Position numbers and translations under genes: made by a program | The notes under the pieces: generated by a model | Told to the model about the DNA's origin: nothing | Databases searched by the model: none | Seen by the model: the letters and a program-made list of their open reading frames with translations, nothing else | From: Rathayibacter sp. VKM Ac-2754 | GTDB lineage: Bacteria > Actinomycetota > Actinomycetes > Actinomycetales > Microbacteriaceae | Reading direction: 5' to 3' | NCBI RefSeq assembly: GCF_009807095.1 | Contig: NZ_WUCC01000003.1 | Location: forward strand, 372,001-436,000 | DNA length: 64,000 nucleotides | In this document: positions 36,567-47,922 of the stretch, one piece after another | How the letters are laid out: the number at the start of each line of letters is the position of its first letter | How positions within the stretch are numbered: the stretch's first letter is position 1

Positions 36567-37607
36567 TCAGGACTCCTCGCCGACGATCTCCTCTCGGATG
36601 CGCCGCAGGTCCTCGGCGAGCGCCCCCATCAGGATCCAGTGCTCCGGATGCGGTGTCGCGATGACGAGCGGGGCCGTCAGCGCCGGCAGCTCGTCGGTGA
36701 TCGCCTCCGGCTCGGGCACCGCCACCGACGACTGCACGAGCAGCCGCAGGTCGTGCGCCGCGCGGTGCAGCTGCGTCGCGATGTCCGCGATGGTCGCCTC
36801 GCGAACCAGGTCGGGGTCGTAGAGGTCGTGCACCGTCCGGGTCATCCCGCGCACCCGCGTGACGATGCGGGCGAGGCGCGGCGTGACCGAGTCGAGCGCG
36901 ACGAGCCGGTCGCGGTGCGCCGAGCGGCGCGGGTTCAACCGGAGCGACTCCTCGCCGGTCGCGATCGCCTCCTCCGCCTTGCGCTGCATGGTCTGCAGGA
37001 GCCGGGCGTTGATCAGCAGCTCGTCGAGGCGCGCTCGCGCGACCGGCCGCTCGAGAGCGTCGGCCAGGTCGTCGAGGGCGGCCGCGAGCTGGGTCGTCAG
37101 GTCGCCGACCGCCCGCTCGGCCGGCGCGAGGGTGACCGGCGGCACGATCACGCCGTTGATGACGACTCCGATCACCGCGCCGATCAGCGTCTCGATGATG
37201 CGGTCGAACGCGTAGTTCGGCGTCACGGAGCCGACCGAGAGCACGAGCATCGCGCTGATCGGGATCTGCACCGCCGAGGCGGGAGTCAGCCGGATGGCCC
37301 AGCCGACCGCGATCGCGGCCACGATCGCCAGCAGCACGATGGTGCTGTCCGCGCCGAAGAGCGTGCCGATCAGCGAGCCGACGACGACGCCCACGATCAC
37401 GCCGACGCTGCGCTCGAGGGCCTTCGAGAACGACTGGTTCACGCTCGGGGCGACCACGAGGAGGGCCGCGATCGCACCGAAGACGGGGAGCGTGTCGGGG
37501 AAGATCAAGCCCGCGACGATCCACGTCACGACCGTGGCCGCCGCCGTCTTCACCAGCTGCAGCAGCGGCGGGCGCGTGGCCACGGTGAAGCTCGAGGTCA
37601 GGCGCAT
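36567..37607 (-). CDS. FUSC/ArAE-like aromatic acid exporter family membrane protein
   Basis: 346 residues: six N-terminal helices (LQLVKTAAATVVTWIVAGLIF onwards) and a cytoplasmic helical domain of about 180 residues (DLTTQLAAALDDLADALE, NARLLQTMQRKAEEAI). GVIVGVVVGSLIGTLFG and the IIETLIGAVIGVVINGVIVP helix match the ArAE/FUSC half-repeat. It follows the MarR gene by 22 bases on the same strand, so its expression should respond to that regulator. A second FUSC-type protein is divergent from MarR. Confidence 0.83.
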   Translation of the reverse strand: MRLTSSFTVATRPPLLQLVKTAAATVVTWIVAGLIFPDTLPVFGAIAALLVVAPSVNQSFSKALERSVGVIVGVVVGSLIGTLFGADSTIVLLAIVAAIAVGWAIRLTPASAVQIPISAMLVLSVGSVTPNYAFDRIIETLIGAVIGVVINGVIVPPVTLAPAERAVGDLTTQLAAALDDLADALERPVARARLDELLINARLLQTMQRKAEEAIATGEESLRLNPRRSAHRDRLVALDSVTPRLARIVTRVRGMTRTVHDLYDPDLVREATIADIATQLHRAAHDLRLLVQSSVAVPEPEAITDELPALTAPLVIATPHPEHWILMGALAEDLRRIREEIVGEES

Positions 37608-37629
37608 GCGTCCACGGTAGCCGCGGCGA

Positions 37630-38136
37630 TCACGGCGTCGAGGCCGTCTCCACGCTCGCGAGCACGGCGCGGAGGGAGCGCGCCGCCTCCTCCCGAGCGC
37701 CCGGCTCGACTCCGGCGAGCAGGGCGCGCTCGACCGCCAGCACCTCGGGGAACGCGAGATCGATCAGGGCGGCGCCGTCCGGAGTCAGCGCGATGAGGGC
37801 GCCGCGCCCGTCGGCGGGGTTCGCCGACCTCGCCACCAGCCCCCGCTTCTCGAGCGCCTGCACCCGCTTGGTGATCGCGGGGGCACTGGCGAGCCCGATC
37901 GTGCGCAGCACCGTCGGCGACTGCGACTCCCCCGCCCGCCGCAATGTCGTCAGCACGTCGAACTCGCCGCGCGTCAGCGCGAAGCCCGCCAGCCGCTCCT
38001 CGGTCGCCCGCACGATCAGCGCCGACGCGCGGATCAGCCGCCCGACCACGTCCACCGCCTCCGTGTCGAGCTCGGGGCGCAGCAGCGCCCACCCCGCCCG
38101 GATCTCGTCGACGGCGTCGCGCTTCTGATCATTCAC
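37630..38136 (-). CDS. MarR-family regulator of the two FUSC-type exporters
   Basis: 168 residues from GTG 38136. Winged helix: FALTRGEFDVLTTLRRAGESQSPTVLRTIGLASAPAITKRVQALEKRGLVARSANPADGRG (about residues 48-108), with the DGRG wing typical of MarR. It lies between two FUSC-type genes, one co-directional and one divergent. A 16-bp palindrome in the divergent promoter is its probable operator. Aromatic acids such as salicylate are the likely inducer type for this family. Confidence 0.9.
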   Translation of the reverse strand: MNDQKRDAVDEIRAGWALLRPELDTEAVDVVGRLIRASALIVRATEERLAGFALTRGEFDVLTTLRRAGESQSPTVLRTIGLASAPAITKRVQALEKRGLVARSANPADGRGALIALTPDGAALIDLAFPEVLAVERALLAGVEPGAREEAARSLRAVLASVETASTP

Positions 38137-38151
38137 GAGTAAAGTATAACT

Positions 38152-38167
38152 GCTTCACCCGTGAAGC
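38152..38167. promoter_or_regulatory. MarR operator between the regulator and the FUSC gene
   Basis: GCTTCAC-CC-GTGAAGC, perfect 7-bp arms, 16 bases from the MarR start. TATAAC (38145-38150) beside it can serve as a -10 box. The possible GTG start at 38161 lies inside the palindrome. Confidence 0.68.
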
Positions 38168-38214
38168 ATCCCGCCGATCGCCGCCGCTCGGATCCCGTGC
38201 CACCCGAGGACCTG

Positions 38215-39258
38215 ATGCCCGTCTCCACCGCCCTGCCCCACCCCCGCGAGCTGATCGCCTTCGGCCCGCACGCCGGCGCCCACCGCGTCGCGATCCGCGC
38301 CGGTGTCTCGATCGCCGTGCCGCTCCTCGCGCTCTGGGCGATCGGCCGCACCGACCTCGCGCTCTACGCGACCTTCGGCTCGTTCACCGCCCTCTACGGT
38401 CGTCAGCACACCCACCGCCCGCGGCTCGCGATGCAGCTCTCGGCGGCGGCCTACCTCGTGGCGGTGGTCACGATCGGCACGGCCGTGGCCCTCTCCCCGC
38501 AGCGGGAGTGGCTGATCATCCCCGTGGTCACGGTCGTCGCGGCCGCCGCCGCCTACCTCAGCGACGCCCTGCACTGGCACCCGCCCGGTCCGCTCTTCCC
38601 GGTGTTCGCCGTGACCGCCTGCGCGTCGGTCCCCGTCGACCCGTCGCGGATCGCGGAGGCGTTCGCCCTGGCCGCGGGGTCGGCCGCGTTCGCGCTCGTC
38701 ATCGGAGTCAGCGGCATCGCGTCGCCCGGCGCCCGCCGCCTGGCGCCGACCCCGTGGCGCACCTCGTTCCGCGCCGCCGCGGCGCGCCCGTCGACCCGCG
38801 CGGCGATGATCCGCTTCGGCGCGATCGTGCTCGTCGCCGGAGCGATCCCGACGGCGACGGGCCTCGGCCACCCCTACTGGGCCATGGTCTCCGCCGTCGC
38901 CGCGGTCTCGGGAGTCGACGCGACCGCCCGCCTCGTCCGCGCCGGCCACCGGATGCTGGGGACGATCGTCGGAGTCGCGATCGCCGCCGCCCTCCTCGCC
39001 CTGCCCCTCTCCCCGCTTGCGACGATCATCGTGGTGGTGCTCCTCCAGATGACCGCCGAGCTCGTCGTCGGCCGCAACTACGGCCTCACCCTCGCCTTCG
39101 TGACCCCGCTCGCCATCCTCATGGTCGAGCTGGCGCACAGCACCGATGAGCTCGTCCTCCTGCGCGACCGCGCCCTCGAGACCGCGATCGGCGTGGCCGT
39201 CGGAGTCGCCGCGACCCTGCTCGCGCACGCTGCCGCCTCCCGGCGCTCCTCACAATGA
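38215..39258 (+). CDS. FUSC-family membrane protein
   Basis: 347 residues from ATG 38215 (MPVSTALPHPRELIAFG), with GAGGA just upstream; GTG 38161 is rejected because it lies inside the operator and lacks a ribosome-binding site. Ten or more hydrophobic segments in two halves: RVAIRAGVSIAVPLLALWAIG and GLGHPYWAMVSAVAAVSGVDATARLVRAGHRMLGTIVGVAIAAAL (the FUSC core). Aromatic-acid or related small-molecule export is inferred. Its stop codon forms the first bases of a long hairpin. Confidence 0.82.
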   Translation: MPVSTALPHPRELIAFGPHAGAHRVAIRAGVSIAVPLLALWAIGRTDLALYATFGSFTALYGRQHTHRPRLAMQLSAAAYLVAVVTIGTAVALSPQREWLIIPVVTVVAAAAAYLSDALHWHPPGPLFPVFAVTACASVPVDPSRIAEAFALAAGSAAFALVIGVSGIASPGARRLAPTPWRTSFRAAAARPSTRAAMIRFGAIVLVAGAIPTATGLGHPYWAMVSAVAAVSGVDATARLVRAGHRMLGTIVGVAIAAALLALPLSPLATIIVVVLLQMTAELVVGRNYGLTLAFVTPLAILMVELAHSTDELVLLRDRALETAIGVAVGVAATLLAHAAASRRSSQ

Positions 39259-39323
39259 GGGAACCCCGGACCGTCGAGGGAGCCCCGAGCAGCGGGTCCT
39301 CTCGACGGTCCGGGGTTCCCTCA
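39256..39323. repeat. Long perfect inverted repeat overlapping the FUSC stop codon
   Basis: Arms 39256-39278 and 39301-39323 are perfectly complementary over 23 bp (left arm starts TGAGGGAACCCCGG and ends CCGTCGAG), with a 22-base loop. The TGA stop is the first three bases of the left arm. It could end transcription from both sides, but no T-run follows and the stem is longer than other terminators here. Confidence 0.75.
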
Positions 39324-39357
39324 GCAGGGGCTGCGCTCCGTCACCGGAGGCAAGCGA

Positions 39358-39398
39358 AAGGCCCCCGCTGCCTCAGCTGACTGAGGTGCGGGGGCCTT
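39358..39398 (-). terminator. Terminator of tRNA-Ser
   Basis: AAGGCCCCCGC (39358-39368) pairs with GCGGGGGCCTT (39388-39398); an inner stem CCTCAG-CTGA-CTGAGG extends it. On the minus strand it follows the tRNA by a few bases and ends in CCTTTCGCTT. Confidence 0.8.
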
Positions 39399-39402
39399 CT
39401 CG

Positions 39403-39492
39403 TGGCGGTACCGGTGGGATTTGAACCCACGGTGGACGCAAGCCCACACATGTTTTCGAGACATGCTCCTTCGGCCGCTCGGACACGGTACC
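39403..39492 (-). tRNA. tRNA-Ser (anticodon CGA)
   Basis: Class II tRNA of 90 bases including an encoded CCA. Acceptor GGTACCG starts at 39492; D arm GAGCGGCCGAAGGAG; anticodon stem CATGT/ACATG with loop CTCGAAA (anticodon CGA); a long variable arm (TGTGGGCTTGCGTCCAC); T arm GTGGG-TTCAAAT-CCCAC; discriminator G. It reads UCG codons. Confidence 0.96.
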
Positions 39493-39537
39493 GGGGAAGA
39501 GTGTACGCGACGGCCGGGAGCCGCGCCAATCGGCGCG

Positions 39538-40434
39538 TCAGGCCACGCCGGGGAGCAGGAAGTCGAGCACGCGGCCCCATTCGGAGACGGCGAGCAGGTG
39601 TCCGCGGTCGGGGACGACCTCGAGGCGCGAATCGGGGAGGCGGGCGGCGTACCACTCGCCGTGCACGCGGCCGACGGTCGCATCCTCGGCGCCGTAGAGG
39701 AGGAGCGCGGGCGAGGGCACACCCTCGACGGCGAAGCCCCACTCCTGGAGCGTGTAGCCGACGATGTCGGCGGCCGAGCCGAGGTTGCCCTGGGCGGCCG
39801 CGCGCTCGAGCATGCGCAGCAGCCGGTCGCGGACGCCGGGGAGCTCGAGGGCGAACGCGTCCGCCTCGCCGGCGCCGAGCATCCCGAGCATCGCCGCCGG
39901 GTCGGGCGCGTGGCCGAACGCGCCGTCGAGCGTCGCGGTGAGCCGGCGGACGGCCTCGGCGAGCGGCAGGTCGCGCCACGCCTCGAGCATCGCGCGGTTG
40001 TCGTCGCCGACCCACGGCACCGCGTCGTCGGGAGCGGGAGTCGCGATGACGGCGACCCGCTCGACCAGGCCCGGGTAGTTGGCCGAGAGGGCGAGGGCGA
40101 CGCGACCCCCCGCCGACCAGCCCGCCGCAGCGACGGAGGCGACCCCGATGGTCGCGAGGTACTCGGCGATGTCGGCGGCGGCCTGCTCGGGGCTCGCGCC
40201 GACCCCCGCGCCCGCGGGATCGAGATCGGTGAGCAGCGACGAGGCCCCGTAGCCCGGCCGGTCGAAGGAGAGCAGGCGCACGTCGTGCCGCGCGGTCGCC
40301 TCGGGGTCGGGGTCGAAGTCGGCCGCGCCCGGCGCCGGGTGGGCGAGCACCACCACGTGCTCGGCGCTCTCGGAGCCGGACCAGCTGACCCCGAGGGAGC
40401 GGCCGGACTTGAGGAGATGCACTGTCGACGCCAT
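39538..40434 (-). CDS. Alpha/beta hydrolase
   Basis: 298 residues from ATG 40434; longer frames reach 41013 only as antisense of radA. Core features: VVVLAHPAPGAADFDPDPE (oxyanion region), RLLSFDRPGYGAS, nucleophile elbow GWSAGG, acid YGAEDATVG and catalytic His in PDRGHLLAVSEWG near the end. A helical cap lies between. Hydrolyses an ester, lactone or epoxide; no substrate is evident. Head-to-head with radA across a 256-base gap that holds no gene. Confidence 0.87.
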   Translation of the reverse strand: MASTVHLLKSGRSLGVSWSGSESAEHVVVLAHPAPGAADFDPDPEATARHDVRLLSFDRPGYGASSLLTDLDPAGAGVGASPEQAAADIAEYLATIGVASVAAAGWSAGGRVALALSANYPGLVERVAVIATPAPDDAVPWVGDDNRAMLEAWRDLPLAEAVRRLTATLDGAFGHAPDPAAMLGMLGAGEADAFALELPGVRDRLLRMLERAAAQGNLGSAADIVGYTLQEWGFAVEGVPSPALLLYGAEDATVGRVHGEWYAARLPDSRLEVVPDRGHLLAVSEWGRVLDFLLPGVA

Positions 40435-40690
40435 GGGGTCAGTCTTCCGCAGACCGCCGACACTGCCGGATCGCCGCTCGGAGCGCGCTCGAACTCCACA
40501 GGCCACGACGCGGGGGCGTTCTCCCCGGCACCGGGCGCGGCGCATCCGAGTGTCGGCGGTCGACGGTACTCTCGAAGACACGTTCGAATCGCGGCCGATG
40601 TCGGAGGCGGCACCTAGCCTCACTCCATCGGCCCGCCCCGCGCTCGCCGTCCCCGCACTCCGTCCCGCACTCCGCTCCCGAAAGGACCTC

Positions 40691-42058
40691 ATGGCCTCCT
40701 CGAAGACGCGCACCGCCGCCTTCCGCTGCTCCGAGTGCGGTTGGACCGCCGCGAAGTGGGCGGGCCGCTGCGGCGAGTGCCAGCAGTGGGGCACCGTCGT
40801 CGAGAGCACCGAGCGCACGGGGATCGTCCGCGCCGTCTCCGCCGTCGCCCCGACCGCCGCCCGAGCGGCGCGGCCGATCACGCAGATCCCGACCACGTCG
40901 GGCGCCCACCACCGTCCCACCGGGGTCGGCGAGCTCGACCGCGTGCTCGGGGGCGGCATCGTCGCCGGTGCCGTCGTGCTGCTCTCCGGCGAGCCCGGGG
41001 TCGGCAAGTCCACGCTCCTCCTCGAGGTCGCCTCTCGCGCCGCCGCCGAGGGCCAGCGCGTCCTCTACGTCAGTGCGGAGGAGTCGGCCGCGCAGGTGCG
41101 GATGCGCGCCGAGCGCACCGGGGCGATGCACGACAGCCTCTACCTCGCCGCCGAGACCGATCTCGCGACCGTCCTCGGCCAGATCGACGAGGTGCTGCCC
41201 GACCTCCTGATCGTCGACTCGGTGCAGACCGTCGCGAGCGACACCGTCGACGGGCTGCCCGGTGGCCCCAGCCAGGTCCGCGAGGTCGCGGCCACGCTCA
41301 TCCGGGTCTGCAAGGCGCGGGCCCTCCCCCTGGTGCTCGTCGGCCACGTCACGAAGGACGGCTCGATCGCCGGCCCCCGCCTCCTCGAGCACCTGGTCGA
41401 CGTCGTCTGCCACTTCGAGGGCGACCGCCAGACGGCACTCCGCTTCGTCCGCTCGCTCAAGAACCGCTTCGGCCCGACCGACGAGGTCGGCTGCTTCGAG
41501 ATGACGGCCGAGGGCATCGCCGAGATCCCCGACCCGAGCGGCCTCTTCCTCAGCCGCACCCGCTTCCCCACCCCGGGCATCTGCGTGACCGTCGCGATGG
41601 AGGGCCGCCGCGCCCTGCCCGTCGAGATCCAGGCGCTCGTCATCGCCAACGACGGCGACCACCCCCGCCGGGTGACGAACGGTGTCGACGCCTCCCGGGT
41701 CGCGATGATCCTCGCCGTGCTCGAACGCCAAGCCGGCATCCCCCTCCGCCGCTGCGACGTCTACGTCTCGACCGTCGGCGGCGTGAAGCTGATGGAGCCG
41801 GCGGCCGACCTCGCCATCGCCGTCGCGATCGCCTCGGCGCACGCCTACACCCCGCTGCGCCCCGGCATCGCCGCCTTCGGCGAGATCAGCCTCTCCGGTG
41901 ACATCCGCCCCGCCTCCGGAGCCAAGCAGCGCGCGAACGAGGCCACCCGCCTCGGCCACTCCTCGCACCTCGACTCGGGCGCGTTCACCCTGTCGAGCGC
42001 GATCACCCACGCCCTCGTGCCCGTGCCCGAGCGGATCCCGGCCGGCGCGCGCGGCTGA
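40691..42058 (+). CDS. radA: DNA repair protein RadA
   Basis: 455 residues from ATG 40691 with AAAGGA upstream. Order of features: C4 zinc finger (CSECG ... CGEC, residues 13-30), Walker A GEPGVGKS (100-107), Walker B LLIVDSVQTV, the RadA-specific KNRFG motif (KNRFGPTDEVGCF), and a C-terminal Lon-like P domain (VYVSTVGGVKLMEPAADLAIAVAIASA). It drives branch migration in recombination repair. Length and motifs are standard. Confidence 0.97.
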   Translation: MASSKTRTAAFRCSECGWTAAKWAGRCGECQQWGTVVESTERTGIVRAVSAVAPTAARAARPITQIPTTSGAHHRPTGVGELDRVLGGGIVAGAVVLLSGEPGVGKSTLLLEVASRAAAEGQRVLYVSAEESAAQVRMRAERTGAMHDSLYLAAETDLATVLGQIDEVLPDLLIVDSVQTVASDTVDGLPGGPSQVREVAATLIRVCKARALPLVLVGHVTKDGSIAGPRLLEHLVDVVCHFEGDRQTALRFVRSLKNRFGPTDEVGCFEMTAEGIAEIPDPSGLFLSRTRFPTPGICVTVAMEGRRALPVEIQALVIANDGDHPRRVTNGVDASRVAMILAVLERQAGIPLRRCDVYVSTVGGVKLMEPAADLAIAVAIASAHAYTPLRPGIAAFGEISLSGDIRPASGAKQRANEATRLGHSSHLDSGAFTLSSAITHALVPVPERIPAGARG

Positions 42059-42106
42059 CGGCCCCGGCCCGCCCGCCGCAGACCGCTGACCCCGATCGGT
42101 GACGGT

Positions 42107-44011
42107 CTAGACGCCGCCCCCGCCGCCTCCGCCACCGCCGCCGCCCGAGCTGCCGCCGCCCCCGGCACCGCCGCTCGACGAGCTCGAGGAGGACCCGACG
42201 AAGCTCGACGCCGACGACGAGAACGACGAGACGCTGCCCGCGAAGGCCGCCGCCTGGAACCCGCTCGTCCCCGAGTACCAGACCGGATCCGCGCCCGCCC
42301 GCTCGTACACGAGGGCCAGGGCCTCCGCCCACCGCGACTCGAGCCCGAGCAGCACGGCCCACGGCAGGAGGCGCTCCGTCACCTCGACGACATCGATCGT
42401 CCCCACCTGGCGACGCTCCGCACCCGTGGGCGACTGCAGCATCGCCAGCCGGTCCTGCTCCGCCAGCCGGATGTACAGCTCGAGGCCCGCGAGATGATCC
42501 CGCAGCTCCGCCCCGGCCGCCGTCAGCGGCACCTTCGACACGAGCACGGTCGACACGACACCCGCGACCAGCGACAGCAGCAGCAGGATCAGCGGGAGCG
42601 CCCCGCCGAACGACCCATCGAGCAGGATCGCCCCGCCGACCACCGCGGCCATGAAGCCGAACAGCGCGGCGAGGATCACGAGCACCGAACCGCCGACCGT
42701 GCGCGGCCGGCGCAGCCCCGCCTCCGTCGCCCGAGCGGGCACGGTCGTCAGAAAGGCCGAGACCTCCTTGCCGAAGGCCTTGTCCTTCTCGGACAGGTCG
42801 CGCACCACGCCCGGCCGCGGCGACTCTCCGAACGCGATGTCGAGGAAGCGCTGGTCGTCCTCGGCGACCGGGACCGGCTGCCGGCGAGGACGGATCGTCG
42901 CCGGATCCTCGACGCGCAACACGAAGGCAGGCCGGCGCTTGGACCCCTCCGCCTCCTCGATCCGCACCAGACCGCGCACCGCCGCATCGATGAACGCGGC
43001 CGCCGGCGCCTTCGCCGTCTTGCCGCGCAGGGCGGCCGAGAGGAAGATCCCCGCAGCCGGGGGCTCGTACTCGGCGATCACCGTCGGACGCCCCGCCGCG
43101 TCCTTCAGCACCGTCGCCCGCCGGACGGCGGCGAGGACGAGCGCCCCGAGAGACAGCAGCACACCGGCCAGCTGCAGCCAGGCCCACCCGGAGGCGAGGT
43201 AGGAGTCGTCGCGCGGAGTGAAGGTGCCGGGAGCGAATCCGAGCGCCACGGTCACGTTCTCACCCGGCGACAGGTCGCTCCCCGAGGCGGTCAGCACGCC
43301 GTCGCCGCCGTCGATCGTGCAGCCGTCGGTCGAGCCCGCCACACCCCGGTAGCACCTCGCGGTGCCCGTCGCCGCGTCCGCGAGACCCTCGTCGAGCTCG
43401 ACACGGATGTCGAAGCGGTCGAACGGCTGCCGCCAGGCCGTCCCGTTCGTGTCCCAGTAGAACTCGTCCTGCCCGCTGTCCGTCCCGGAGGCGGGCAGCG
43501 TGACGTCGCGCTGCGTGTAGGTGAAGACGTAGGTCCGGCTGCCGCGGACGAAGTCGTCCTCCGCACTCGTGACCAGGAGGATGCCGTCGTCGCTCTCGGT
43601 CTCGAACGGCCGCGGAGCGCCGTCGCCGTCGGTGACCGAGATCATCCGAACGTCGGTCGGGTGCCCCTCGTACTCGAGCGGGATCGCGCGCTGCATGCCG
43701 CGGTTCTGGTCCGCGTCGGGGAACTCGGCCACGAACGTCTCGGTGGTCGTCAGTGTGGAGCGCCCGGCCTCGTCCCGGCCGAGGCGGAACACCGCCGAGT
43801 AGTCCGAGAAGCGGAAGTCGTCGACGCCGGCGCGCAGTCCGACAGCGACCGCAGAGGCCGGGGCGCCGACGGCGGCTGCGGGAGTCGCGGCCCCGGCCGC
43901 GAGCGCCGCACCGAGCAGCGCCCCGGCCAGCAGACCCGCCGCGAGCACCGATCGCAGGCGCGCCCACCGCCTCCCGATCGTCGCGGTCGGGATCCCGGGC
44001 GTCCTCGTCAT
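42107..44011 (-). CDS. DUF2207-domain membrane protein
   Basis: 634 residues. Signal peptide or N-terminal helix (SVLAAGLLAGALLGAALAAG), extracellular DUF2207 beta-domain (FRFSDYSAVFRLGRDEAGRSTLTTTETFVAEFPDADQNRGMQRAIPL ... FYWDTNGTAWRQPFDRFDIRVEL), a helix near 285, a cytoplasmic winged region (AAVRGLVRIEEAEGSKRRPAFVLRV), two further helices (LVILAALFGFMAAVVGGAILL), and a Ser/Gly-rich C-terminus ending in a long Gly run. This is the complete DUF2207 layout. Role unknown. Confidence 0.88.
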   Translation of the reverse strand: MTRTPGIPTATIGRRWARLRSVLAAGLLAGALLGAALAAGAATPAAAVGAPASAVAVGLRAGVDDFRFSDYSAVFRLGRDEAGRSTLTTTETFVAEFPDADQNRGMQRAIPLEYEGHPTDVRMISVTDGDGAPRPFETESDDGILLVTSAEDDFVRGSRTYVFTYTQRDVTLPASGTDSGQDEFYWDTNGTAWRQPFDRFDIRVELDEGLADAATGTARCYRGVAGSTDGCTIDGGDGVLTASGSDLSPGENVTVALGFAPGTFTPRDDSYLASGWAWLQLAGVLLSLGALVLAAVRRATVLKDAAGRPTVIAEYEPPAAGIFLSAALRGKTAKAPAAAFIDAAVRGLVRIEEAEGSKRRPAFVLRVEDPATIRPRRQPVPVAEDDQRFLDIAFGESPRPGVVRDLSEKDKAFGKEVSAFLTTVPARATEAGLRRPRTVGGSVLVILAALFGFMAAVVGGAILLDGSFGGALPLILLLLSLVAGVVSTVLVSKVPLTAAGAELRDHLAGLELYIRLAEQDRLAMLQSPTGAERRQVGTIDVVEVTERLLPWAVLLGLESRWAEALALVYERAGADPVWYSGTSGFQAAAFAGSVSSFSSSASSFVGSSSSSSSGGAGGGGSSGGGGGGGGGGGV

Positions 44012-44071
44012 GCCAGCGATGCTACGCGCGGCGGAAGGTCGACTCGTCCCCCGAATGGGCTACCCGGTCTC

Positions 44072-44692
44072 CTATTGCAGCAGGAACTGCGTCGTCGATC
44101 CCGAGGCGATCCCCGCCACCGACACCGACAGGTTGTACGCCGCTCCCCCGGCCGCCACGGCCTCGCGACCGCCGGAGCAGGTGTCGGGCGAGGAGCGCGT
44201 GCGGTCCCAGGTGAGCGAGCTGCCCATCACCGACTGCCCGGCCTGGAGCAGCACCTCGAGGTCGGCCGCTCCGGTCTGGCAGTCGGTCGACGTCCAGATC
44301 TGGTCCGCGCCGCTCGTGATGGTGAAGACCTGCTGACTCGTGCCCGCGTTGATCACGCAGTCGGCGCTCGAGATGTTCGCCAGCGAGAGCGAGAGCTGCG
44401 GATCCACGCCCGCCGCGTAGTTCGTCGCATCCGTCACCGCGGTCACCGCGACCGAGGCCGCGGTGCACTCGGGAGCCGCGACCGGCGTGCCACCCGGGTC
44501 CGTCGACGGGTACAGGGTCGGCAGGGACGAGGCCGCCGGGCTCCCGCTCGCGTCCGTCGAGCGCGCACCCGCCCACGGCTGCAGCGAGAGCACCACGGCG
44601 ATCCCGGCGACGATCACGACCAGCGCGAGCAGCACTCCCGCCCTGCGTCGCCGGTAGACCCGGGAGGGCAGTCGGCGGGGCGGCGGAGTCAC
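44072..44692 (-). CDS. Membrane-anchored exported protein of unknown function
   Basis: 206 residues. A basic start (RRLPSRVYRRRRAG) leads into one membrane helix (VLLALVVIVAGIAVVLSLQPW), followed by an Ala/Ser/Pro linker and an extracellular beta domain with four cysteines (PECTAASVAV, ADCVINAG, STDCQTG, SPDTCSGG). ATYAAGVDPQLSLSLANISS suggests an immunoglobulin-like fold similar to DUF4232-type domains. It is 60 bases downstream of the DUF2207 gene on the same strand. Confidence 0.65.
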   Translation of the reverse strand: MTPPPRRLPSRVYRRRRAGVLLALVVIVAGIAVVLSLQPWAGARSTDASGSPAASSLPTLYPSTDPGGTPVAAPECTAASVAVTAVTDATNYAAGVDPQLSLSLANISSADCVINAGTSQQVFTITSGADQIWTSTDCQTGAADLEVLLQAGQSVMGSSLTWDRTRSSPDTCSGGREAVAAGGAAYNLSVSVAGIASGSTTQFLLQ

Positions 44693-44718
44693 CCGCCCAG
44701 GCTACGACGCCCGTGCGG

Positions 44719-45228
44719 TCAGAGCGTCTTCAGCATGCGGGTGTTGCCGAGCGTGTTCGGCTTGACCCGCGCGAGGTCGAGGAACTCGGCCACGCCCTCG
44801 TCGGGAGAGCGCAGGAGCTCGGCGTACACCTCGGGATCGACGACCTTCTCGCCGATCGGCGAGAAGCCGTGACGCGAGAAGAAGTCGACCTCGAAGGTGA
44901 GGCAGAACAGCCGCGACAGCCCGAGCTCGCGGGCGTCGTTCTCGAGCCGCTCGAGGATGTGGTGCCCGACCCCCTTGCCGAGCCAGTCCTGCGCGACGGC
45001 CAGCGTCCGCACCTCCGCGAGGTCGTCCCACATCACGTGCAGGGCGCCGCAGCCGATCCGGCTGCCCTCGCCGTCCTCGGCGATCCGGAACTCCTGCACC
45101 GCGCCGTAGAGCACCACGCGGTCCTTGCCGAGCAGGACGCGCTCGTTCACCAGCGGCTCGCTCAGCTCCTGGATGAAGGGGACGTCGCTCGTGCGGGCCC
45201 GGCGCACCGGGTACTTCCAATCAGCCAT
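44719..45228 (-). CDS. GNAT N-acetyltransferase, amino-acid N-acetyltransferase (ArgA-like) type
   Basis: 169 residues. GNAT core: VRRARTSDVPFIQELSEPLVNERVLLGKDRV, EVRTLAVAQDWLGKGVGHHILERLENDARELGLSRLFCLTFEVDFFSRHGFSPI. The acetyl-CoA loop QDWLGKGVG is well kept. Stand-alone GNAT enzymes of this form serve as N-acetylglutamate synthases in actinobacteria, the first step of arginine synthesis; assignment is by similarity of the core. Confidence 0.8.
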   Translation of the reverse strand: MADWKYPVRRARTSDVPFIQELSEPLVNERVLLGKDRVVLYGAVQEFRIAEDGEGSRIGCGALHVMWDDLAEVRTLAVAQDWLGKGVGHHILERLENDARELGLSRLFCLTFEVDFFSRHGFSPIGEKVVDPEVYAELLRSPDEGVAEFLDLARVKPNTLGNTRMLKTL

Positions 45229-45273
45229 CCGACAAGCCTAGAGCCGCGGGCGCGCGACCGGTCGCGGCACGAC

Positions 45274-45307
45274 GAAGGCCCGCCCCTCCGAGGAGGAACG
45301 GGCCTTC
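45274..45307. terminator. Terminator between clpC and the acetyltransferase gene
   Basis: GAAGGCCCG (45274-45282) pairs with CGGGCCTTC (45299-45307), with CCTCC/GGAGG inside. It lies 22 bases after the clpC stop on the minus strand. Confidence 0.72.
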
Positions 45308-45328
45308 AGCCGCTGTGAACAGTCGGTG

Positions 45329-47839
<2,511 letters not shown>

Positions 47840-47922
47840 GCTGTCACTCCCTACAGAACCCGCAGGGGTGGGCTCCGATAGATCGACTGTAACCAGCGGT
47901 CCTCCCGGTCGGACCCCCTGTT

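Noticed and set aside
38161-38214. GTG start of the FUSC gene at 38161
   Set aside because: It lies in the MarR palindrome, has no ribosome-binding site and adds a Pro/Arg-rich stretch before the first helix.
42059-42106. Terminator between radA and the DUF2207 gene
   Set aside because: Only a short AGACCG/CGGTCT inverted repeat is present, too weak to call with confidence.
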